Of a DNA stretch of 64,000 bases, positions 42,471 to 52,836 are shown one piece after another (the stretch's first letter is position 1; each line of letters begins with the position of its first letter). Origin of the DNA: Portulaca oleracea (Eukaryota; Streptophyta; Magnoliopsida; Caryophyllales; Portulacaceae). The position numbers and the translations under genes are program-made. The notes under the pieces were generated by a model, which saw only the letters and a list, made by a program, of their open reading frames with translations, was not told the DNA's origin and did no database searches. The DNA lies in the NCBI GenBank assembly GCA_029582165.1, contig CM055877.1:28189793-28253792 (forward strand), read 5' to 3'.

Positions 42471-43572
42471 ACGGTCGCCCTTTAATCGCGACAACGGGCG
42501 TAATCCCAAACATTGTTTACGCTCGCTTCTTTCTTCGCTGTTCCTCACACCCGACCCCACCACCGCCCCAAACACATTCACTCCCGCCACCACCGTCAAA
42601 GCCGGCCGACGCTACCACCGACGCACGATTCCGGCAATCACCGACGCCAACATCTCCGCAACCACCAATGTGAGTCCCCTAATTAATTTTTGTAGTTAAA
42701 TTGTTGATTTTCAATTGTAAAATTCATATATATCGTTGTATATGAGTAATTTAGTTGAGTAATTTTATTGTGGTTATTGTTTGAAATTTAAATTTATGGT
42801 AGTGTTTAGTGTTAGTCAAGTTTAGGGTTTGAAATTCAATTTAGAATTGTGTTTTGAATGTAATATTTTAGGGTGAATTATGAATGTTTGGAGTTTATTA
42901 TAGTGTTAGGATGTTAGAGTTTGAAATTAAAGTTAGATTATTGTTGGTTAGTAAAGTGAGAGTATATGATGTTAAATTGTTGATGTTTAATTTTAAAATT
43001 CATATATATTGTTGTATTAGAGTAATTTATTTGAGTAATTTTAGTGTGGTTATGGTTAGATATTCAAATTTAGGGTAGTGTTTAGTGTTAATCAAGATTA
43101 GGGTTTGAAATTGGATTTAGAATTGTGTTTTGAATGTAAATTTTTAGAGTGAATTTGAGTAATTTCCTTGAGTAATTTTAGTCTGGTTATGGTTTCAAAT
43201 TCAAATTTAGAATAATGTATGTTTTGAATGTAAATTTTTAGGGTTTATTATGAATACTTATAATTTATTATTGTATTATGTTGTTAGGACTTGAAATTAA
43301 TGATAGAATATTGTTGTTTGTTAGGGCTTGAAAGGGTTTATTATGAATGCTTATAGTTTATTATGTTGTTATGGCTTTAAATTAAAGTTAGAATATTGAT
43401 GTTTAGGGTTTACAAGGTTATGAATAATTAGTTTAATTAATTATAGGATGTTTAATTGATTGTATATGTTTGGTTAATTAAATTAAATTAATTTAGTTAT
43501 AAATTTGAGTTAAGTTTAATTTAATATTTAGTTAAATGAAGTGGGTTAGTTTTATAGGTTATAAGTTAAGGT
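42471..43572 (+). other. 5' transcribed-type region and AT-rich intron-like sequence
   Basis: 42513-42670 is Pro/Thr/Ser-coding and ends at ATGTGAGT, a possible splice donor. After it, 42672-43572 is AT-rich and contains a tandem duplication of about 276 bp (AAATTGTTGAT...AAAATTCATATAT near 42697 and again near 42973) with a partial third copy after about 43150. Confidence 0.55.
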
Positions 43573-44350
43573 TTAGTTTGAATGGTTTTGGTAGTTATTA
43601 ATAATTGAGTTAGTTATTATGGTTGGTTTGGAACAAATTTACACGACTGCCAACTTCGTTTAACTTAATTAAGTTAGCCTATTAAGTTGGTAGCGTAAAT
43701 TTTTTGCTAACCCAACCTAATTGCTAACTTAATTACTTATAACTCCAAATGAAGACATAAATTGTAAATAATTATGGCACGTCCATTTACGTAATCAACA
43801 ACAAGTTGCTACGTAAGTACTCAACAACTATTTAAGTAGCTTAGTTTTAGTTGTGATGATTTTGGTAGTTATTAGTAAGTGAGTTAGTTATTATGTTTGA
43901 TTAGGAATGAATTTACGCGACGTTAAATTCGTTGGATAACTTAATCAATGCAAATCTCTAAATGCCAATTCAACCTTGTTGTGATGAACAAGTTGTCGGA
44001 GTTATATGTAAGGGTGATCAACCGCTTGTGATGTAGCAAATGTCGATCGTTGTTTTTAGCATCCCAACCAGTTTTAAAATGAACACCAAAGAACTCAATC
44101 TTCATTTATTTAGTGTTATTTAGAAAGTTGGTTGGGATGCTAAATGTAAAACGATCGACATTTGCTACGTCACAACCGGTTGATTACCCTTACATATAAC
44201 TCAGACAACTTGTTCATCACAACAAGGTTGAATTGGCATTTAGAGACTTGCCTTTGATTAAGTTATCCAACGAAGTTGGTAGCGTAAACTTGTTGCTGAT
44301 CTAACCTAATTTCTAACTTAATTACTCATAACTCCAAATGTAAACATTAA
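43573..44350. repeat. Two related foldback (MITE-like) units
   Basis: The first is at about 43606-43742: the arm GTTAGTTATTATGGTTGG...CCAACTTCG faces its complement ending CCAACCTAATTGCTAAC. The second is larger, arms about 43905-44090 and 44117-44300, with long complementary blocks (for example AGCATCCCAACC versus GGTTGGGATGCT, AACAAGTTGTC versus GACAACTTGTT). Both are preceded by GTAGTTATTA and followed by ATAACTCCAAATG. There is no coding potential. Confidence 0.8.
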
Positions 44351-44565
44351 TTATTATTAATTATGTCACATCCATTTAGTAACTTAGTTTGTAGTATCTT
44401 AGTTATAGATGTCATGAAAACAGGTTGAGTTTGGATCCTGTTAGTGTACAAGTAGAGTGTGTTTGTGACCTGAAAATCTATGTTTGAAAATGACTATCGC
44501 GAGTCGTATCGACTCTCCTTTATTTGTCTTGTTCACCAAAAAGTAGCGCAATCTCAGCAGTGAAA

Positions 44566-44945
44566 TTGCGCGAGGTCTGTAGTGCTTTGGGAGTTAGAAG
44601 CATATCAGATTCAATACAATGCAGTGTTTCTATTGTGCAGCCTGGTGGGCATCAAGACAAGGTGGGAATGAGAGAGAAGCTTATAGTAAAGGGTCTAATA
44701 GAAATCGTGTTGGGCTTTCTTGCATGTAAGATTCATAGGTCCATCAAAGTAAGACACGATGCTTTGAAGGATCTATGAATCTTACATGCAAGAAAGCCCA
44801 ACACGATTTCTATTAGACCCTTTACTATAAGCTTCTCTCTCATTCCCACCTTGTCTTGATGCCCACTAGGCTGCACAATAGAAACACTGCATTGTATTGA
44901 ATCTGATATGCTTCTAACTCCCAAAGCACTACAGACCTCGCGCAA
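44566..44945. repeat. Near-perfect long inverted repeat, 184-bp arms
   Basis: Arm 44566-44749 and arm 44762-44945 are reverse complements with about three mismatches, separated by 12 bp. Both arms start or end in TTGCGCGAGG/CCTCGCGCAA. A transcript would form a ~184-bp hairpin. The same peptide-like frame (REVCSALGVRSISDSIQCSV) appears on both strands because of the symmetry. It abuts the DUF4216 segment directly. Confidence 0.95.
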
Positions 44946-44946
44946 A

Positions 44947-45486
44947 GGAATGCACGGCGTAGACTTCTATGGGACGCTCCAAGAAGTGATTCAGTTGGAA
45001 TACTTAGGAAGATTTGGAAATTACAAAGTTGTTTTGTTCAAAGTTGATTGGTTTGACTCCGTCCATGGTTTGAACAAACATGAGCATTACAATCTCGTGG
45101 ATGTGAACCACACAAAACGATATCAAGTATATGAACCATTCGTGCTGGCATCCCAAGCAATGCAAGTGTTTTATACTCATTATCCTAGTACAAGGCGAGA
45201 TAGAAACCAGTGGTGGGCAACACTCATCATAAAGCCGAGGTCAACGATTGACGGCATTGATGATGCCGCATATCAAGAGGATAGCACTGAAAATCCTCCA
45301 ACACTATCTAGCATTGATGAGGACCAAAGCGATGATCGAGATGACATAAGTGATGAGGAAGCCATGCACGATGATGCTAATGAATCCATTATGGGGGAAG
45401 AGGGAGTGGGAATAGAGGAGGATAATATGTTAGACCCTATTTGTACCGAGATTATTAGTAGTGAGGATGAAGAGGAGTATGAGTAG
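44947..45486 (+). pseudogene. DUF4216-type segment of a CACTA transposase gene, N-terminally truncated
   Basis: The frame continues from the inverted repeat and shows GVDFYGTLQEVIQLEYLGRF, KVVLFKVDWFDSVHGLNKHE, YNLVDVNHTKRYQVYEPFVL and ASQAMQVFYTHYP, the conserved DUF4216 series found C-terminal to the TNP2 transposase in plant CACTA proteins. An acidic tail (DEDQSDDRDDISDEEAMHDD) runs to TAG 45484-45486. The expected upstream transposase is absent, replaced by the long inverted repeat, so this is a remnant. Its function within CACTA proteins is not known. Confidence 0.85.
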
Positions 45487-45865
45487 TTAATTCTATTATC
45501 ATGTCAATATTCATTACTAGTCATTGAACTTTTATTATATTCACAACTTGGTTCATATTTTTTAGGTACTCAGTTGAAGCCAATGCAATCTACTCGTACG
45601 CATGCAATTTTAGTCATATATATATGTATAAGTTTGGAACTAACTTGTGTTTTGATTTTACCTTATATTAACTATTATATTAGGGGGAGACAACCACATA
45701 GTGTTTGGCAAAATGCAGCTCCAATCGACCCTGCTCTATACCCCAACCGTATACGACTTGAACGGGGGGAGGATCAGTAAGCTGATCACATAAAATCATA
45801 TGTACAGTGATTTATCATTGGTCTTAATAACTTTAGCTGTGTTTTTCCATAACGATTGCATAGGT
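45487..45865 (+). other. CACTA intronic or decayed coding sequence
   Basis: AT-rich sequence with a possible coding island at 45683-45780 (GGRQPHSVWQNAAPIDPALY). A possible acceptor TTTTTTAG precedes it at about 45565. Exon limits are uncertain. Confidence 0.4.
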
Positions 45866-46464
45866 TCGCCGATCCCCGTTTAGCACGGTTTGTTGGAGGG
45901 CAACTTCGTGGCCATCCAAATACAAAGCCTGCTTCCCAGTGGTCCAAACAAGAGAAAACAGATTTGTGGTTGGATTTCTGTGTAAGTAATTATGCAAATT
46001 AGGTCTATTAATTTTCTTTTATGTAATAGTCGTTTAACTAATCACTAATAAATTACTTTATACAGCGACATTATGTTTGGGATGAAGAATTTACAAGAGA
46101 TGTGTTCAGTGGGTGGCACTAAATTGTGCGACAAGCTTCGATACGAGGTACAAGGTCGACCAAGAAGAGGACGGACCTGCACTTCACATGAGCGATGAGC
46201 AACGGATGCAATAGATGCGGAATCCTGCATCGAGGAGTTCATTCGGGTCCAATGCCGCCAAAGCAACAGAACAATGAAAACTCCGCCAATTGCAAACGCG
46301 CGGGCTCGGTTTCAGCGGCAAGTTATTACAAAAAGCAGGTGAATCGTAAATTGGCACAATTAATAAATTAAAGTTATATGTATGCATTAACAATCACGAA
46401 CTTTCTAAACAATTGTTTGCATTTACTATCTTAATTTGTAGATGGCCGGGGGGACATTCATGAC

Positions 46465-47304
46465 TGATGCATAATGAATCAAAAACGATCCATCATACAC
46501 GAAATGAAAGAAAACGATCGTTCACAAGATAGAACTTGTGATTGTTGAAACCTCAAAAACGAATGGAATGTGAACGAAAGGAACGAATTACGGAAGGCTC
46601 AAACGAGAGTTCTAATGATTAGACATGCATGACAATCAAGACAATTCAAAAGACTAAGCCAAAAACGTACCAATTCAAAAGAACCAAACGCTTGATGTAG
46701 AACAAGATAGAATGGCAATGGAAACCTCCTTGATTGATATAGGCACACCACAATCAACTCGATTCCCAACTCCTCCTTTGCACCATCCAAGATTGCTCCC
46801 TCTTGGATTAGAAGAGAAGATTTGATTCAAAATCCCCTCAAGGAATTCGACCAATCTAGCTAAAACTAGAAAGAAAACTAAAGCATAGCAACTTTAGAGA
46901 GATTTGTTTTTATTATCAATATGAATGAAGTGAGTTTTACAAAGGACCTAAGGGGGGTATTTATAGTAGAATCCCTCCCTTTAGGCGTCACCTCCCACCA
47001 AGAAAAGGCCCCTTAAGGGCTTACATCATCCCACTCACATATTACATCACTTTAAAGAAAATACAATATCTCCTAAAATACAACTCCAATACTAAAGATT
47101 CAAAAGCCAAAATGTACATAAAGAATAGCTCTATCATATGCCTGAATGAGAACTTCAAGACTCTTGAGATAAGGAGCTCAAAAATCTCTTAGTGTAGGAG
47201 ATACCCGTGATGTCATGTGAGAAACCACTTGAAATGAGTTGTAGTAGGTTTGTGATGTTTTTAAGAGCTTCCTCTTGATGCATTGAAGTATGATATATGC
47301 ATCA
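46465..47304 (-). repeat. 3' LTR (minus orientation) of the young gypsy element
   Basis: 840 bp, TGATGCATAATG...ATATGCATCA. The last ~42 codons of the pol frame lie inside it. Confidence 0.95.
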
Positions 47305-50300
47305 TTCACCCCTTCTTGAGAAAAGTTTGCCCTCAAACTTGGAATCTCTTCTCCTTCTTGATAATAAGGTTTGAGATCACTTATATTGAAAGTACAACTT
47401 CCCTCATAACCATCATCTAACTTCAACTTGTAAGCATTATCTCCGATCTTCTCAATGACCTCAAAAGGACCATCACTTCTTGGTTTCAATTTCCCTTTTC
47501 TTCTATTTGGAAACCTTTCCTTCTTGAGGTGAATCCATACCAAGTCTCCAGGTTTGAAAATAACCTTCTTCCTCTTTTGATTGACCTTCTCTTCAACCCT
47601 TTGAGTATACCTCATGATCTTTTCACGAACTTCCTCATGTAACTTCTTAATCTCCTCCACTCTTTTATTAGCTTCAAAACTGAATTTGGTTGATGTAGAT
47701 ATAGGAGATAAATCCATGGGTTTGAGAGGGTTCTTACCATACACAACTTCAAATGGAGATAACTTTGTAGCTCGATTTGGACTCCGATTATAAGCAAATT
47801 CAGCATGGCTCAACAAAGTATCCCAACTTTTCTTATCCTTACTCACCAAAGCTCGTAATAAGGCTCCCAAGGTACGGTTGACAACTTCAGTTTGTCCATC
47901 CGTTTGGGGATGACATGCCGTGCTAAATTTGAGTTTTGTTCCCACCTTCTTCCAAAGAGTAATCCAAAAGTGACTTAGAAACTTAGAGTCTCTATCACTC
48001 ACCATAGTCTTGGGTATACCATGCAACTTAACAATCTCATCAAAGTATAACGTAGCAACTCTCGTAGCATCATATGTAGTGTTGCAAGGTACAAAATGTG
48101 CCATCTTTGAAAATCGATCTACAACCACCATAATAGAATCTTTACCTCTTTGAGTTCGAGGTAGACCCACAACGAAGTCTAAACTCACATCTTCCCAAGG
48201 ATGATATGGGATAGGTAGAGGTGTGTATAAGCCTTGAGGTAACACATGTGACTTGGCAAGGTTGCACGTACCACATCTCTTCACAATATGCTCAACATCT
48301 TTCACCATACTTGGCCAAAAGTAATAATCTCTCAACATCAAATAAGTCTTCTCTATACCAAAATGACCCGCCAAAGCACCTCCATGGACCTCTTGAATCA
48401 ACAATTCACGCAAGGAAGTCTTTGGTATACATAATTGAATAAGAAACCATCTTCAATATGAAACATTTCATGGGGATGCTTCTTTGCCAACTCATATACT
48501 TCTTTGAAATCTTGATCATCTTGATACAAATCCTTAATATGCTCAAATCCAGCAACATTAGAATCAAGAATATATGTAAGTAAGTACCTTCTTGAAAGAG
48601 CATCGACACCCTTATTTAAGTGCCCGGCTTTGTGTTTGATCACGAATTGAAAGGCTTGCATAAATTCAACCCATTTAGCATGGCGTGGGTTAAGCTTGTG
48701 TTGGCCTTGGATGAATTTGAGAGCTTCATGATCACTATGAAGAATGAACTCTCCACTTAGCAAATAGTGCCTCCAATGCTCAAGAGCTCTTATAATGGCA
48801 TAGAACTCTTTATCATATGTACCATACTTCCTCTTTGCCTCGTTCAACTTCTCACTAAAATAAGCAATTGGCCTTCCCTCTTGTGTAAGGACAGCACCAA
48901 TGCCAACTCCACTAGCATCCACTTCTACTTCAAATACTTTGTCAAAACATGGCAAGACTAGAAGAGGTGCGTTACACAACTTTTCTTTGATGCTCTCAAA
49001 CGCCAATTGAGCGTTTTTACTCCAAAAATACTCCTTTTGCTTCAACAATTCGGTCATAGGAGCCATAATAGTAGAGAAATTCTTGATAAATCTTCTATAG
49101 AAAGAAGCTAATCCATGAAATGATCGTACCTCATGTATACTCGTTGGTGTTGGCCATTCTTGGATAGCTTTGATCTTTTCTTGGTCGACGTGGATTCCAT
49201 CTTTGGAGAGCACATATCCAAGGAAGACGACCTTGGGTGAGAAGAAAGAGCACTTCTCCAAGTTGGCGTAGAGCTTTGCTTTCTCCAAGATATACAAAAC
49301 TAGCTCTATATGCTTTACATGATCATTCTCACTTCTACTATATACAAGTATGTCATCAAAGTATACAACAACACACTTTCCAATCAAAGGTTTCAATACA
49401 TGATTCATTAACCTCATGAAAGTAGAAGGAGCATTTGTTAGACCGAAAGGCATCACTAACCATTCATATAAGCCTTCTTTGGTTTTGAAAGCCGTTTTCC
49501 ATTCATCTCCTTCACATATGCGAATTTGATGATATCCACTCTTCAAATCAATCTTTGAAAACACAAAACTTCCATAAAGTTCATCAAGAAAATCCTCCAA
49601 ACGTGGAATGGGAAAACAATATTTGATGGTGATTTTGTTGATGGACCTACAATCCATGCACATACGTTGGGTACCATCTTTCTTTGGAACTAATAACACC
49701 GGAACGGCACATGGGCTCATACTTGGACGAATCAAACCCTTTTGGAGTAGCTCATCCACTTGCTTTTGAACTTCTTGAGACTCTTTGGGGTTCATTCGGT
49801 ATGCTTGCTTGTTGGGTAATGTAGCTCCCGGAATTAGATCAATCTTATGCTCGATGTCCCTCCTTGGTGGTAAGCCGTGGGGCATATCTTTTGGAAACAA
49901 ATGACCAAATCTCCTCATCAAGGGGGCAAGCCGTGGGTGTTCAATAGTTGGGGAAGCTTGTTCCTCTTGCAAATTCGCCAAAATCAACTCCTTTTGCTCA
50001 TAAAACTCATGTTGATCCGCTTTTAGCAAAGAAACAATATTGGACTCCTTTTCTTGCTCCTTTTGTTGGGGTGGCCGAATAATAGAAGAAGGTGGCAATG
50101 GGGCCAATGTGATCTTCTTCTTGTTGATGGTGAAGGAATAGGTGTTCATTCTCCCATCATGTGTGACGTACCTATCAAAAAGCCAAGGTCTCCCAAGCAA
50201 AATATGACAAGCATCCATTGGTACTACATCACACCATATTTGATCTTTATAACTCTTCCCAATGGATAAAAATATAAGCACACGTTTATCAATCTTTATA

Positions 50301-51616
50301 CCCTTCCCATGACTCAACCATTGTATATTGTAAGGAGAGGGATGAGAACTTACTTCCAACTTCAATTTTTCAACCATTATAGTAGAAGCCGCATTAGTAC
50401 AACTACCACCATCAATAATGAGTGAACATACCTTCCCTTGAACCGTACATCTAGTATGGAAGATAGTTTCACGTTGCTCCAATTCATTTGGTGTAGAAGC
50501 CACGCTTAATGCCCTTCTCAACACAAGTAATTCTCCATCATCCGCTTCTTCTACATTTTCCTCTTCACAAACGTCATCCTCCTCAAGTTGCTCTTCTTCA
50601 TACTCACTTTCATGGCAACTTGGTTCAACATATAACGCACTTTGATATTCAACAAGAGAAACTACACGTTTGTTAGGACATTCGGATGCAATATGACCCA
50701 ACCCTTTGCACCTAAAACACCTTCTTGGAGGTAATGTCCTTGATTCTTGGACGTGGGGTTTAGATGGGGGGTTTTGTGGCTGATTTTGTGGAGTTTTGGC
50801 GTAGGGTTTTTGGGAGGATGGGGGCTGATTTTGTGGAGTTTTGTATTGTGTTTGGGTAGGTGGACGTGTGGTATAAGGTTTGGATTGTGTAGGGTACGTT
50901 CTCATGGTATCTTTTCCCCTTTCTTTCCTTTGCCTTTCTACTTTTAAGGCCAAAGTACTTAATTCATCCAATGATTGATAAGAATGTAACTCAACAACAT
51001 TACGTACCCAATCATTTAAACCAATTAGAAAACGTACCAAAACTTGTGGCTCATTCTCCTTTAAATCACAACGCCAAAGGAGATGTTCAAACTCTTTAGT
51101 ATACTCTTCCACCGATTTGGACCCTTGAACTAGCTTTTGAAGCTTGACATAGTTGTCTTGGACGTAGCTTTGGGGTAGAAATTTGCCTTGCAATTTGGAC
51201 TTCATCTTTTCCCAAGAACGAATCTTGTCTTTCCCTTTTGCTTGGCGTTTCTTTTGAAGGTTAGTCCACCAAATACTAGCATGCTTTCTCAACTTCAAGG
51301 CTACATACTTCACTTTTAGCTCATCATTAACTTCTTTCAAATCAAACACACGTTCAACCGTTTGAATCCAATCAAGAAATACCTCCGGATCTAAACTACC
51401 ATCAAATTCAGGTATTTCAACTTTAAAATCAAAACGTTCACCCCTTCTTGAAAGTGAATTAGACGTACCATTTGAAGTACCTTCATCAACATTTAAAGAC
51501 TCTCTTTGCAAAGCACGATTTAAATCCATATAAGTCTTCAATTGTTTTTGCAACATATCAATACGCATCCTCATAGCATCAACATCTTTAGGTGAATTGG
51601 TTTGAGACTCATCCAT
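47178..51616 (-). pseudogene. gag-pol: Gag-pol polyprotein, one frameshift
   Basis: Minus frame 51616-48398 (1072 codons) encodes gag (core about residues 65-235, HASIWWTNLQKKRQ), a CCHC zinc knuckle (CFRCKGLGHIASEC, about 299-313), protease (LIIDGGSCTNAAS, about 395), RT with YFDDILVYS (about 752-760) and RNase H ([29 protein letters not shown] about 957). A short deletion near 48437 shifts the frame; frame 48413-47178 continues with the integrase zinc finger (HGGALAGHFGIEKT...CGTCNLAKSH), the DDE core ([38 protein letters not shown]) and a CRM-type C-terminus (HLKKERFPNRRKGKLKPRSD, LRANFSQEGVND). No canonical chromodomain is seen. The frame passes the LTR boundary at 47304 and ends 42 codons inside it, a CRM-clade trait. 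Confidence 0.95.
47305..47318 (-). other. Polypurine tract of the young gypsy element
   Basis: The minus strand reads CAAGAAGGGGTGAA directly before the LTR start TGATGCAT. It is also coding, being part of the pol frame. Confidence 0.8.
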
Positions 51617-51849
51617 TTTGATTCAATCTTGATGTCAATTATTAGAACTCACGTAGGTAAGGGACGGATTTGGGTAGGTTTGTGTTTGGTTTTAGGGTTC
51701 TTTGTGGAGCTTGGGGTTCTTTATGAATTCGTGATGAATTCTTGATGGGTTCTTTATGAGTTCTTGGAAGAACTCTAGGGTGGCGTGACAAATGGGACGA
51801 AAACAAGGTGTAAAAACATGCAAGAACACGAGGGGTATCAACAAACTAA

Positions 51850-51861
51850 GCTCTGATACCA
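51850..51861 (-). other. Primer binding site, iMet, young gypsy element
   Basis: The minus strand reads TGGTATCAGAGC, 4 bp inside the 5' LTR end at 51866. Confidence 0.92.
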
Positions 51862-51865
51862 CTTT

Positions 51866-52712
51866 TGATGCATAATGAATCAAAAACGATCCATCATACA
51901 TGAAATGAAAGAAAACGATCGTTCACAAGATAGAACTTGTGATTGTTGAAACCTCAAAAACGAATGGAACGAATGGAATGTGAACGAAAGGAACAAATTA
52001 CGGAAGGCTCAAACGAGAGTTCTAATGATTAGACATGCATGACAATCAAGAGAATTCAAAAGACTAAGCCAAAAACGTACCAATTCAAAAGAACCAAACG
52101 CTTGATGTAGAACAAGATAGAATGGCAATGGAAACCTCCTTGATTGATATAGGCACACCACAATCAACTCGATTCCCAACTCCTCCTTTGCACCATCCAA
52201 GATTGCTCCCTCTTGGATTAGAAAAGAAGATTTGATTCGAAATCCCCTCAAGGAATTCGACCAATCTAGCTAAAACTAGAAAGAAAACTAAAGCATAGCA
52301 ACTTTAGAGAGATTTGTGTTTATTATCAATATGAATGAAGTGAGTTTTACAAAGGACCTAAGGGGGGTATTTATAGTAGAATCCCTCCCTTTAGGCGTCA
52401 CCTCCCACCAAGAAAAGGCCCCTTAAGGGCTTACATCATCCCACTCACATATTACATCACTTTAAAGAAAATACAATATCTCCTAAAATACAACTCCAAT
52501 ACTAAAGATTCAAAAGCCAAAATGTACATAAAGAATAGCTCTATCATATGGCTGAATGAGAACTTCAAGACTCTTGAGATAAGGAGCTCAAAAATCTCTT
52601 AGTGTAGGAGATACCCGTGATGTCATGTGAGAAACCACTTGAAATGAGTTGTAGTAGGTTTGTGATGTTTTTAAGAGCTTCCTCTTGATGCATTGAAGTA
52701 TGATATGCATCA
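51866..52712 (-). repeat. 5' LTR (minus orientation) of the young gypsy element
   Basis: 847 bp, differing from the 3' LTR mainly by a duplicated CGAATGGAA and a TA dinucleotide near the tip. Confidence 0.95.
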
Positions 52713-52836
52713 ATGACCCTGTCTGAAGTCCACGCTCACATTCATTGTGGGCGAGATGCTGAGGGGAATCCGCAGTGGAGTTCTGAACATGATGCCACAC
52801 TTGCTGTAAGTTTCATTTAAACATATTCATAAACTA

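Larger units (their letters stand above)
46465..52712 (-). mobile_element. Young, nearly intact CRM-like Ty3/gypsy element
   Basis: 6248 bp between perfect ATGAC duplications (46460-46464 and 52713-52717). LTRs of 840 bp (46465-47304) and 847 bp (51866-52712) differ by about seven substitutions and two small indels (a 9-bp and a 2-bp difference) by my count, so the insertion is recent. Primer site, purine tract and all gag-pol domains are present. One frameshift near 48437 is the only coding defect I see. LTR termini (TGATGCAT...ATGCATCA) and layout resemble the older element at 21749-31822. Confidence 0.96.
45866..52805 (+). pseudogene. Transposase_24-type exons of the CACTA element, split by a gypsy insertion
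   Basis: Exon-like 45866-45981 (FADPRLARFVGGQLRGHPNT, SQWSKQEKTDLWLDFC) ends at GTAAGT 45982. After an acceptor at 46064-46065 the frame resumes as RHYVWDEEFTRDVFSGWH and meets a stop. A second intron-like piece runs from a GT donor at 46339 to AG 46441. The third exon (MAGGTFMT) is interrupted at 46465 by the gypsy element and continues at 52718 (SEVHAHIHCGRDAEGNPQWS) to a GTAAGT donor at 52806. The pattern resembles plant En/Spm Transposase_24 proteins. Confidence 0.75.
42180..52836 (+). mobile_element. Decayed autonomous-type CACTA (En/Spm) transposon, right end not reached
   Basis: It begins CACTACAACATGAAACG, then a subterminal block of inverted GCGACCGATA motifs. A non-coding stretch, a DUF4216-type segment and Transposase_24-type exons follow. 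I find no TNP2 transposase core between the end and DUF4216. The gypsy element 46465-52712 is inserted in an exon, and the coding region resumes at 52718. The 3' end lies beyond the satellite or was lost. Confidence 0.75.

Noticed and set aside
44524..44945. A gene pair encoding nearly the same ~70-residue protein on both strands
   Set aside because: The symmetry comes from the inverted repeat; I recognise no domain in the peptide.
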